From Eggerthellaceae bacterium (GTDB taxonomy: Bacteria > Actinomycetota > Coriobacteriia > Coriobacteriales > Eggerthellaceae), in assembly GCA_900754955.1 (NCBI GenBank), contig CAAEEV010000131.1:1-12147 (forward strand): a DNA stretch of 12,147 bases. Direction: 5' to 3'. The notes under the pieces were generated by a model that saw only the letters and a list, made by a program, of their open reading frames with translations, was not told the DNA's origin and made no database searches. Both the position numbers and the translations under genes were made by a program. This document shows, one piece after another, positions 6,412-12,147 of this stretch (position 1 is the first letter of the stretch; each line of letters opens with the position of its first letter).

Positions 6412-6948
6412 CTACCGCTTGCTCGGACGGTCGAAGAACGGACTCTTGGAGGAAATGCTCACGGGGACGGCGTAGACCTGCTTCACGCCCGCCCCGAGCA
6501 TCTCGAGTCGTTGCGCAGCCAGCCCCGCCGAGAACATCACGCGCGTGTCCACGCGATAGTCGCTCGCCTTCGAGCAGGCCGCACCGAGCGCAATGCCCAC
6601 GTCGACGCTGTTGATCTCGCACGGGACGCCCTCAGTTCGTGCGCCGCACGTGGCAAACCCGCAGTGGCCGCAATCGAGGCCCTGCGGCTGCTCGCGCGTG
6701 CCCACAAGCAGCACACATGCGGAGGCGCGCAGGTTGCCCGCATCGCGCAGAAAGAACTTGAAGCCCTTCTCCTCGGCGATGCGCTCCATCTCTACCGCGA
6801 TGCGCTCGATGTCCTCGCCGTCGACGACGGCGCACTCGATCACGTCGACGCCCTTGCCCTTCGGCGCCGTGCGCGCCGCCACCGCCATCTTCTGCGCGAT
6901 GTCGAGCGCCTGCCCGGCGCGCATCTTCCGCTCGTCGTAGATCATCAT
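6412..6948 (-). CDS. DUF2148 ferredoxin-domain protein
   Basis: A 178-residue soluble protein of the DUF2148 group (uncharacterised proteins with a ferredoxin-like domain, common in anaerobes). Cysteines C93-x2-C96-x4-C101-x8-C110 in LDCGHCGFATCGARTEGVPC could bind one iron-sulfur cluster. The N-terminal half (about 8-60) is helical, and the end (about 135-165) is conserved-looking (MFSAGLAAQRLEMLG). No signal peptide, so cytoplasmic. Two adjacent ATGs (6948 and 6945) are possible. The AAAGGGGAG ribosome site is closer to ideal spacing for the second, so the true protein may be 177 residues. It is a single-gene unit with its own terminator and is divergent from the redox protein gene at 7109. 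No reaction is known to me for the family. Confidence 0.85.
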   Translation of the reverse strand: MMIYDERKMRAGQALDIAQKMAVAARTAPKGKGVDVIECAVVDGEDIERIAVEMERIAEEKGFKFFLRDAGNLRASACVLLVGTREQPQGLDCGHCGFATCGARTEGVPCEINSVDVGIALGAACSKASDYRVDTRVMFSAGLAAQRLEMLGAGVKQVYAVPVSISSKSPFFDRPSKR

Positions 6949-7074
6949 GCTCCCCTTTCGCCCTGCGCGTCAGCAACGCGATGCGCAGACTCGACGCACC
7001 CGCCGGCACCGCGCCGTTCGCCAAAACCGATTCCGCTTCGCACGCGACAGCGCGCCTCCGCCTTGCATGTCAGC

Positions 7075-7081
7075 TATTATA
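7075..7081. promoter_or_regulatory. candidate -10 region between divergent genes
   Basis: The 160-nt gap 6949-7108 separates divergent genes. TATTAT (7075-7080) would place plus-strand transcription about 20 nt before the ATG at 7109, and the same bases read TATAAT on the minus strand (7081-7076). Neither direction has a recognisable -35. Nothing else stands out in the gap. Confidence 0.3.
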
Positions 7082-7108
7082 GAGACCGCTTGTTCACGAG
7101 GAGGAACC

Positions 7109-7573
7109 ATGGCACTCGAAATCACCATCCCCGCGCAGTTCGACCGGCCTGCGCTTCTGCAACACGCGCACGAACTCCACACACGCAACTTCAACTGCGC
7201 GCAGTCGGTTGCCTGCACGCTCGCCCCACTGCTCGGCGCCGACGAAGACACGACGTTTCACCTGGCCGAAGGGCTTGGCGGCGGACTCGCCACGCATACC
7301 GAGACCTGCGGTGCGCTGATCGGCGGGGCGATGGTTCTCGGGCTCGCGCGCAGCAACGGATGCGCCGATCCCACAAGCAAAGAGGAGACCTACAAGCTCT
7401 CCGCACAGCTGGTGAACCGCTTCCGCACGCAGTACGGCACTGCGACGTGCAACGACATCCGCGCGCAAGACGACAGCGGCACGACGCCCCTTCCCATTTG
7501 CGAGAGCTGCATCGCGTACGCGCTCGCGGCGACGATCGACGTCCTCGAGGAGTTGCGCGCGACACGCGCATAG
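7109..7573 (+). CDS. C_GCAxxG_C_C-family redox-active protein
   Basis: A 154-residue cytoplasmic protein matching the C_GCAxxG_C_C family. The conserved cysteines appear as C30 in NFNCAQSV, C67 in ETCGALIGGAMVLGL, C85 and C114, with C131-x2-C134 (PICESC) near the end. A glycine-rich turn (EGLGGGLATHTETCGA) precedes the core CGA motif. The family is found mostly in anaerobes, often near redox enzymes. It is thought to bind a metal or cluster or to do thiol chemistry, but no reaction is established. The ATG at 7109 has a GAGGAGG ribosome site. Its stop TAG forms part of the ribosome site (TAGGAGG) of the alarmone synthetase gene 8 nt downstream, so the two are in one operon and probably coupled. 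Confidence 0.85.
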   Translation: MALEITIPAQFDRPALLQHAHELHTRNFNCAQSVACTLAPLLGADEDTTFHLAEGLGGGLATHTETCGALIGGAMVLGLARSNGCADPTSKEETYKLSAQLVNRFRTQYGTATCNDIRAQDDSGTTPLPICESCIAYALAATIDVLEELRATRA

Positions 7574-7581
7574 GAGGCGAA

Positions 7582-8274
7582 ATGCAGAGACTCACGGGCG
7601 ACATCATCGGCGATTTGCGCATGGCGATGGCGCAGCGCATGGGCAGCGAGCGCGTGCGCGGATGGATCAAGGAGCAGTCCGAGCCGTATCGCGAGCTCAT
7701 GTCGTACTACCGCTGCGCGCTCATGGAGGTGGAGACGAAGTTTCGCGTGCTGAACGAGGAGCTGTCGCTCGACGGCGAGGCGAATCCCATCGAGTCGATC
7801 GAGACGCGCGTGAAATCGCCCGAGAGCATCATCGAGAAGATCCAGCGCAAAGGCTTCGATTTCACCGTGGAGTCGATCGAGCGAAACATCAACGACATCG
7901 CCGGCATCCGCGTGATCTGCTCGTACGAGCAAGACGTGTACATGCTCGCCGACGCGCTGCTGCGGCAGAGCGACGTGAAGCTCATCGAGCGCAAAGACTA
8001 CATCGCCCACCCGAAAGAAAACGGCTACCGCAGCCTGCACCTCATCATCGCCATCCCGATCTTCCTCCACGACTGCACGCGCGTGATGAAGGTGGAAGTG
8101 CAGCTGCGCACGCTTGCCATGGACATGTGGGCGAGCCTTGAGCACAAGATGCTCTACAAGAAGGACGACGCGCGGCGCACCGAGAAGGTGCGACGGAACC
8201 TGATCGAATGCGCCGAGCTGAGCAAACGCCTCGACGAGCTCATGACCGAGACACGCGCGCTCATCGAGGAGTAG
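7582..8274 (+). CDS. small alarmone synthetase, RelA/SpoT synthetase domain (RelP/RelQ type)
   Basis: A 230-residue protein consisting of only the (p)ppGpp synthetase domain, which transfers pyrophosphate from ATP to GDP or GTP. Signature parts are the nucleotide-binding RVKSPESIIEK (76-86), DIAGIRVICSY (105-115), the G-loop ENGYRSLHLII (146-156) with the guanine-stacking tyrosine, and EVQLRTLAMDMWASLEHKM (172-190) with its catalytic glutamates and histidine. There is no HD hydrolase domain and no TGS/ACT regulatory region, so degradation must be done by another enzyme. The N-terminal 45 residues (two methionine-rich helices) are of unclear role. The ATG at 7582 follows TAGGAGG, which includes the upstream gene's stop. 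The last 14 bp overlap the end of the convergent LOG gene. Family assignment is firm; the RelP versus RelQ subtype is not resolved. Confidence 0.92.
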   Translation: MQRLTGDIIGDLRMAMAQRMGSERVRGWIKEQSEPYRELMSYYRCALMEVETKFRVLNEELSLDGEANPIESIETRVKSPESIIEKIQRKGFDFTVESIERNINDIAGIRVICSYEQDVYMLADALLRQSDVKLIERKDYIAHPKENGYRSLHLIIAIPIFLHDCTRVMKVEVQLRTLAMDMWASLEHKMLYKKDDARRTEKVRRNLIECAELSKRLDELMTETRALIEE

Positions 8275-8854
8275 ACGCCAGCTCCGCCGCCGTGGCGCAC
8301 GCCTCATGCGGTGCGCGCTGTTCGTTCGCGACGATCGCCGCGAACTCCTCGACGGATTCCGGGAAGAGGAAGCGATCGCAATCGGCCTGCGTGACGAACC
8401 CGCAGGCGAGCATGTTGCCGATAAGCTGCCTGAGCGGATTGTAGAAGCCGTTCACGTTGAGGAAACTGCATACCGACGGGCTCTTCCCCATGCGGATGCG
8501 CGACATGATCTCGGAGATCTCCTCGAGCGTGCCGGCGCCGCCGGGAAGCGCCACGAACACGTCGCCGAGTTCGATCATACGCGCCTTGCGCTCGGCCATG
8601 GTGTCCACCACCTGCAAGCTGGCGAGACCGTGCTGCACAACGCCCGCCTCGGCGAACGCCCGTAGCTCCACTCCGTGCACCGCGCCGCCCGCGTCGATCA
8701 CCGCACGCGACACGATCCCCATGAGCCCGATGGAGCTTCCGCCGTACACGAGCGCATGCCCCCGCGCAGCAATCCACGCGCCGAGATCGCGAGCCGCCCG
8801 CTCGAACGCCTCGTTCCCGTTCGACGTCGACCCGCAGTACACCGTGATGTTCAA
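8261..8854 (-). CDS. LOG-family nucleotide 5'-monophosphate phosphoribohydrolase (TIGR00730 type)
   Basis: A 197-residue Rossmann-type protein. LOG ('lysine decarboxylase-like') proteins split nucleoside monophosphates, such as AMP or cytokinin-riboside monophosphates, into base and ribose 5-phosphate; they are not decarboxylases. Motifs are an N-terminal VYCGSTSNGN (5-14), LVYGGSSIGLMG (35-46), the catalytic-region MAERKARM (86-93) and the phosphate-binding PGGAGTLEEISE (104-115). The start is TTG at 8854 behind AAGGGGGG; no ATG or GTG in frame fits better. A perfect 14-bp hairpin lies 21 nt upstream of the start. The gene runs convergent to the alarmone synthetase gene, and their 3' ends overlap by 14 bp. 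The cellular substrate is unknown; a nucleotide-salvage role is inferred. Confidence 0.9.
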   Translation of the reverse strand: MNITVYCGSTSNGNEAFERAARDLGAWIAARGHALVYGGSSIGLMGIVSRAVIDAGGAVHGVELRAFAEAGVVQHGLASLQVVDTMAERKARMIELGDVFVALPGGAGTLEEISEIMSRIRMGKSPSVCSFLNVNGFYNPLRQLIGNMLACGFVTQADCDRFLFPESVEEFAAIVANEQRAPHEACATAAELASTPR

Positions 8855-8875
8855 ATCTGCCCCCCTTCGACCAGC

Positions 8876-8918
8876 TTGGACGCTCGTCGCTCGATCCGAT
8901 CAAACGACGAGCGTCCAA
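8876..8918 (-). promoter_or_regulatory. perfect 14-bp hairpin in front of the LOG gene
   Basis: TTGGACGCTCGTCG (8876-8889) against CGACGAGCGTCCAA (8905-8918), with a 15-nt loop, ending 21 nt before the TTG start and just upstream of the ribosome site. No T-run follows on the minus side; AAAA precedes it there as TTTT. It may be a dyad operator, a 5' stabilising hairpin or a leader switch. Confidence 0.55.
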
Positions 8919-8974
8919 AACGCTAACCGCGAAACGCCTGAGCCGATCATAGCAGGACGATCAGAGCAGAATCG

Positions 8975-9009
8975 AAAAAGGGCCCTGCGCGACCATACGC
9001 ACAGGGCCC
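8975..9009 (-). terminator. Rho-independent terminator of the first DASS transporter
   Basis: GGGCCCTG (8980-8987) pairs with CAGGGCCC (9002-9009). After one mismatch, GCG pairs with CGC inside, leaving a six-base loop. On the minus strand it is followed by TTTTT (8979-8975). It lies about 28 nt after the stop at 9038. Confidence 0.9.
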
Positions 9010-9037
9010 AAGCTGCATGCCAGCGAGAACGCTTTAT

Positions 9038-10462
9038 CTACACGAACCCGAAGAACATGCACAGGGCGGGCAGCAGCGTCGAGGTGAGCACGACCAGAAC
9101 CACCGTGGGAATCCAGCCGACTTTGACCATGTCGGACATCTTGTAGTATCCAGCGGAGTACGTGAGGATGGGCACGCAGTCGAGCGGCAGCATGTACGAC
9201 AGCGACGCCTGCCAGGCAACCACCATCAGAATGCAGTACATGCTGATGCCGAAGTCGCCTGCAAGCACGCCGAACGGATAGGCAAGGATGCCCGCCACCG
9301 CCGTGCCGACAGGAACGACGTTGTGGATCACCGCGCCCACCGCCGACAGCACGAGAAGCACGATGAACGGCGTCTGCCACGAGGCGGGAATGACGCCCAC
9401 AACGGCCGCAACGAGCCAATCGCCGGCGCCCGTCTCAACTACGAAATGGGCCGCCGACAGGATGCACATGATCATGAGGATGACGCCCCAGTTCATGCGA
9501 CCCACCAGCTCTTTGAAATTGAGCGTCGAGCAGCCCGGCAGCGACAGCAGCACGATGGCGACGATCGCCACCATAGCCGTGTCGAGTACGCTGATCCACG
9601 AACTGAGAATCCATGCCACGAGTGCCAGCGCGATGATGGCGATCGTCTTCTTCTCGGGCGCCGTCATCTTGCCAACTTCCGAGACCTCCGCCATCGTCGC
9701 ATCGATGGACTCTTGCGTGATGGGTTCGGGCTTGTACACGCGCGTAAGCACGAACCACGCCGTGAACAGCATGATGGCGCAGAAGGGAATGCCGAGCATC
9801 GACCACTCCACGAACTGCATCTCGACGCCGAAGAGCGTCTCGAAGAGTCCCACCGTCACCACGTTGCAGCCGTTGCCCGTCATGACCGCCAAACCGCCTG
9901 CGTACGATGCCCACGGAATGGCGATCATGAGCGCACGACCCATGTTCGACTTGAGCTTCTCTGCGTGGTTCAGCTCAAGCAGCTTCTTTCCAACCGAGAT
10001 GAACACGCCGCACGCGGCAACATCCGACATGAAGAACGACAGGAACGCCGTCGCGCACATGAAGCCGAACAGCATCTTGTTCGTGTTGGTGCCCGACCAA
10101 CGCAGCACGAACGCGGCCATACGCGATGGTATCGTCGTCGCATCGAGCGCAACCGTAAATGCGAACGTTCCCATGAGGAAGAACACCGTCGACCCCATGG
10201 CGTTGGCGTATGCGTCAGAGAACGAGCAAACGCCCATGATGGGCATGAGCACCAAAACGAGCAACGCCGTTGCGGGAAGCGGGATCGACTCGGTGATCCA
10301 CAGCACGATGCCGGCAAGCAGAATGGCGAGCACCATGCGCCCCTCGTACGACAAGTCGGGTGTCGCCGGGGCTAGCGCGGCAATTGCGATGATCGCCGCA
10401 GCAACCACAATGAACACAATATTGCGGGCCTTCAAACCAGGTCGGTCAAGCGCCTCAACCAT
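9038..10462 (-). CDS. DASS/SLC13-type anion transporter, paralogue 1 (divergent motif residues)
   Basis: A 474-residue membrane protein with about eleven to twelve hydrophobic segments and the two-fold DASS layout. These carriers take up di- and tricarboxylates (succinate, malate, citrate, tartrate) or sulfate with Na+, or exchange them. Recognisable regions are LWITESIPLPATALL (54-68), SFFMSDVAACG (142-152, first ion/substrate hairpin), TGNGCNVVTVG (195-205), WILSSW (284-289), VIHNVVPVGTAVAGIL (378-393, second hairpin) and the C-terminal PLDCVPILTYSAGYYKMSDM. The usual Ser-Asn-Thr type motifs are altered: SDV at 146-148, and no Ser in the second hairpin. The ATG has a GGGGGA ribosome site, and a terminator lies downstream. 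It is clearly related to the neighbour at 10650-12071 (shared VYKPE, SxExxDxxxAEVS, ALVxWILSSW, VPLDxxL/P). Substrate cannot be told. Confidence 0.88.
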   Translation of the reverse strand: MVEALDRPGLKARNIVFIVVAAAIIAIAALAPATPDLSYEGRMVLAILLAGIVLWITESIPLPATALLVLVLMPIMGVCSFSDAYANAMGSTVFFLMGTFAFTVALDATTIPSRMAAFVLRWSGTNTNKMLFGFMCATAFLSFFMSDVAACGVFISVGKKLLELNHAEKLKSNMGRALMIAIPWASYAGGLAVMTGNGCNVVTVGLFETLFGVEMQFVEWSMLGIPFCAIMLFTAWFVLTRVYKPEPITQESIDATMAEVSEVGKMTAPEKKTIAIIALALVAWILSSWISVLDTAMVAIVAIVLLSLPGCSTLNFKELVGRMNWGVILMIMCILSAAHFVVETGAGDWLVAAVVGVIPASWQTPFIVLLVLSAVGAVIHNVVPVGTAVAGILAYPFGVLAGDFGISMYCILMVVAWQASLSYMLPLDCVPILTYSAGYYKMSDMVKVGWIPTVVLVVLTSTLLPALCMFFGFV

Positions 10463-10649
10463 ACCTATCCCCCAATCATCCGATCCTCAGATGGCGCGCG
10501 CCCGTCCATCACCAGCACGGACGAAGCCTCCCTTCAGCTCCTCCGAACAACGGCAGTCGCACAGATCGACGCAAACAGCGAGCGCCTTTGAAGCACGGGC
10601 CCTCCGCGTCGCGCGGAAGGCCCGTTTCCTAAATCCTTTGCCCCTGCGG
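10463..10649. other. intergenic gap between the two transporter genes
   Basis: Apart from the terminator hairpin at 10595-10625, the only structure I see is a weak six-pair hairpin (GTCCGT/ACGGGC on the minus strand, about 10506-10528). No clear promoter is visible for the gene at 9038-10462, but the terminator suggests that gene is transcribed on its own. Confidence 0.4.
10595..10627 (-). terminator. terminator hairpin after the second DASS transporter
   Basis: ACGGGCCCTCCGCG (10595-10608) pairs with CGCGGAAGGCCCGT (10612-10625) with one internal mismatch and a three-base loop. It lies 25 nt after the stop at 10650. The T-tract is weak on the minus side (GCTTC) and only TTT on the plus side, so efficiency is uncertain. 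Confidence 0.65.
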
Positions 10650-12071
10650 CTAGATCGCTCCCACCATCGACGGGATGACCAGCAGCCACACGCTTGTGAT
10701 CACGAGAACGGCGATCGTCGTGGGCAGGCCGCCCTTGAACATCTCGTTGAATTTAAAGTACCCCGGTGCGTAGGCAACCAGGAGCACCGAGTCGAGCGGA
10801 ACGAGGAAGCAGAGCGCGCACCACACGGCGATCATGAAGATCGTGCCCGTGTAGTTGCCGCCAACGGCGCCGACCAGGCCGAGAACCGGAGCGGTGACGA
10901 GCGCCGCAAGACCAGGACCCGACGGGAAGAAGTTGTGCACGATGGCGAGCACAACCGCCACGATCAGGAACAGCACGATGAAGCTCATGCCGCCCGTCAT
11001 GCCGAGAAGCACGTTGACCAGCCAGTCAACCGAGCCAGCAGCGGACATCGCAGCAACGATGCCGTTGATGGACGCCATCATGAGCAGGATGTCCCACGGG
11101 CTCTCGGAGCGGTACTGCTTCATCGTGATCATCGAGGTACCCGGCAGGAAGAGCATGCCGAGAGCGATGAGCGCGACGAACGTGGTGTTGAGGACCGGGA
11201 ACCAGGAGCTGAGAATCCACAGCACGAGCGCGAGCAGCATGACGAAGATGTTGAACTTCTCGCGGAACTCCATCGGCGGAAGCGCAGAAACCTCGGCGAG
11301 GAACTTGTCGACCGTCTCCTTGGACAGCTCCTCGGGCTTGTACACCTTCACGAGGATGAACCACGTGGCGATCAGGCAGATGACCATGGGGATGGCCATG
11401 TAGGCGAACCACTGAGCGAACGTGATGCTCACGCCGCACGCGGTCTCAGCGAGACCGATGACCACCACGTTGATCGGCGTGCCAGACGGAAGCAGGCAGC
11501 CGCCGAACATGACGGCGAACGGAATAGCGATCGTGAGGCAGCGGCCAAGGTTAGACTTGCCAGGCTCGGCGTCGGCTGCGCGGAACAGCGATGCCGCGAA
11601 GCCCATCATGATGGCAGTCAGCGCAATGTTCGACATGACGCACGAGATGACGAAACCGATCACCATGTAGCCGAGGATGACGAGATTGACCTTGCCCTTC
11701 ACGAGCCGCACCACCATTGCGATGAGGCGCTGCGGGAACGTTGACACGCTCAGAAACGTCGTGAAGCCGAAGATACCGACGAACATCCACAGCGAGCTCG
11801 TGAACGTCGCGGCCCAGATGGTGTTGTAGTCGGTAATCCCCAGAAAGCCGCACGCCGCCACCATGACGAGCGACGTGATGGGCAAGGGCAACGCCTCGGT
11901 CGCCCACATGACGACTGCGGCGAGAAGCACCATGATGGCGCTCTGCCCCTCACGAGACAGGTCGGGCGCCCACAGCGGACCGAACTGCCCGATGAGAATG
12001 AGTGCGAGCGCAACGACGATCCATATCCACTTGAACATGACCTTGTTGCCGCTCTTGGCTGTTTGAGCCAT
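10650..12071 (-). CDS. DASS/SLC13-type anion transporter, paralogue 2
   Basis: A 473-residue membrane protein of the same family as its neighbour and nearly identical in length. It is the more canonical of the pair: VMSNIALTAIMMG (145-157) holds the Ser-Asn-x motif of the first re-entrant hairpin, PSGTPINVVVIG (195-206) resembles the family GTPPN segment, and VHNFFPSGPGLAALV (378-392) keeps a serine in the second hairpin. Other shared elements are MWATEALPLPITSLV (55-69), WILSSWFPVLN (285-295) and the C-terminal VPLDSVLLVAYAPGYFKFNEM. Expected function is Na+- or anion-coupled uptake of a carboxylate; the substrate is unknown. The ATG at 12071 follows AAGGAGGGG. A very strong hairpin precedes the ribosome site. 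It has its own downstream hairpin terminator, so the pair look like tandem duplicates transcribed separately or by partial read-through. Confidence 0.9.
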   Translation of the reverse strand: MAQTAKSGNKVMFKWIWIVVALALILIGQFGPLWAPDLSREGQSAIMVLLAAVVMWATEALPLPITSLVMVAACGFLGITDYNTIWAATFTSSLWMFVGIFGFTTFLSVSTFPQRLIAMVVRLVKGKVNLVILGYMVIGFVISCVMSNIALTAIMMGFAASLFRAADAEPGKSNLGRCLTIAIPFAVMFGGCLLPSGTPINVVVIGLAETACGVSITFAQWFAYMAIPMVICLIATWFILVKVYKPEELSKETVDKFLAEVSALPPMEFREKFNIFVMLLALVLWILSSWFPVLNTTFVALIALGMLFLPGTSMITMKQYRSESPWDILLMMASINGIVAAMSAAGSVDWLVNVLLGMTGGMSFIVLFLIVAVVLAIVHNFFPSGPGLAALVTAPVLGLVGAVGGNYTGTIFMIAVWCALCFLVPLDSVLLVAYAPGYFKFNEMFKGGLPTTIAVLVITSVWLLVIPSMVGAI

Positions 12072-12093
12072 AACCCCTCCTTTTTCCTACGCT

Positions 12094-12127
12094 GCCCTGC
12101 TGCGGCGCCGAGGCGCCGCAGCAGGGC
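12094..12127 (-). promoter_or_regulatory. perfect 15-bp GC-rich hairpin in front of the second DASS gene
   Basis: The arms GCCCTGCTGCGGCGC (12094-12108) and GCGCCGCAGCAGGGC (12113-12127) match perfectly around CGAG, 22 nt before the ATG. Neither side has a T-run, so a terminator of an upstream gene is less likely than a leader hairpin or operator. The upstream sequence is outside the window. Confidence 0.55.
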
Positions 12128-12147
12128 GATTCCCTTTGGTTTAGGCG

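Noticed and set aside
6511..7581. N-terminal extension of the alarmone synthetase frame back to 6511
   Set aside because: It runs opposite the DUF2148 gene and across the redox-protein gene in another frame; the ATG at 7582 has a good ribosome site and gives a normal family length.
9017..11744. Long plus-strand frames opposite the transporter genes (up to 818 residues)
   Set aside because: Histidine-, arginine- and glutamate-rich or Met/Thr/Ser-rich compositions are mirror images of membrane-protein genes in GC-rich DNA; the frames also cross the transporters' terminator and intergenic gap.

Overview
The window looks like chromosome from a GC-rich anaerobic actinobacterium, most probably of the Coriobacteriia/Eggerthellaceae type. 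This is an inference. It rests on the high GC content, a Tat-exported molybdenum oxidoreductase operon, iron-sulfur and redox-cysteine proteins typical of strict anaerobes, tandem DASS carboxylate transporters, and frequent GTG/TTG starts behind strong Shine-Dalgarno sites. I see no tRNA, rRNA, CRISPR array or transposase.

Layout. Positions 104-5403 (minus strand) hold a four-gene respiratory operon: a tetrathionate-reductase-like catalytic subunit (A), a four-cluster ferredoxin subunit (B), an NrfD/PsrC-type quinone-side membrane subunit (C) and a TorD-type assembly chaperone. The catalytic gene is interrupted by one in-frame TGA at 4627-4629. That codon lies exactly where this enzyme family carries the cysteine that binds the metal, and it is followed at SECIS-like spacing by a stem-loop. 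The simplest reading is a 1037-residue selenoprotein with selenocysteine as the Mo/W ligand, not a broken gene. This is the main discovery candidate of the window. Upstream lie a leader with mutually exclusive hairpins and a Crp/Fnr-like palindrome.

Positions 5555-6025 have no convincing gene, but do have one orphan plus-strand terminator. Positions 6026-6324 form a compact module. A 49-residue single-membrane-span peptide on the minus strand faces a convergent, promoter- and terminator-bounded plus-strand RNA of about 90 nt that overlaps the peptide gene's 3' end. This resembles a type I toxin-antitoxin locus. Its two promoters and RNA 5' ends are inverted copies of each other.

Positions 6412-8854 carry housekeeping and stress genes: a DUF2148 ferredoxin-domain protein (minus); a C_GCAxxG_C_C redox protein tightly coupled to a small (p)ppGpp synthetase (plus); and a LOG-family phosphoribohydrolase (minus) whose 3' end overlaps the synthetase gene. 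Positions 9038-12071 hold two paralogous DASS/SLC13-type transporters (minus), each with its own terminator. Perfect hairpins lie about 20-30 nt upstream of the start codons of the LOG gene, the second transporter and the oxidoreductase gene.

The oxidoreductase subunits together would pass electrons from membrane quinol through C and B to the exported molybdenum site in A, with the chaperone loading cofactor before Tat export. The other genes have no obvious link to that operon beyond an anaerobic lifestyle.
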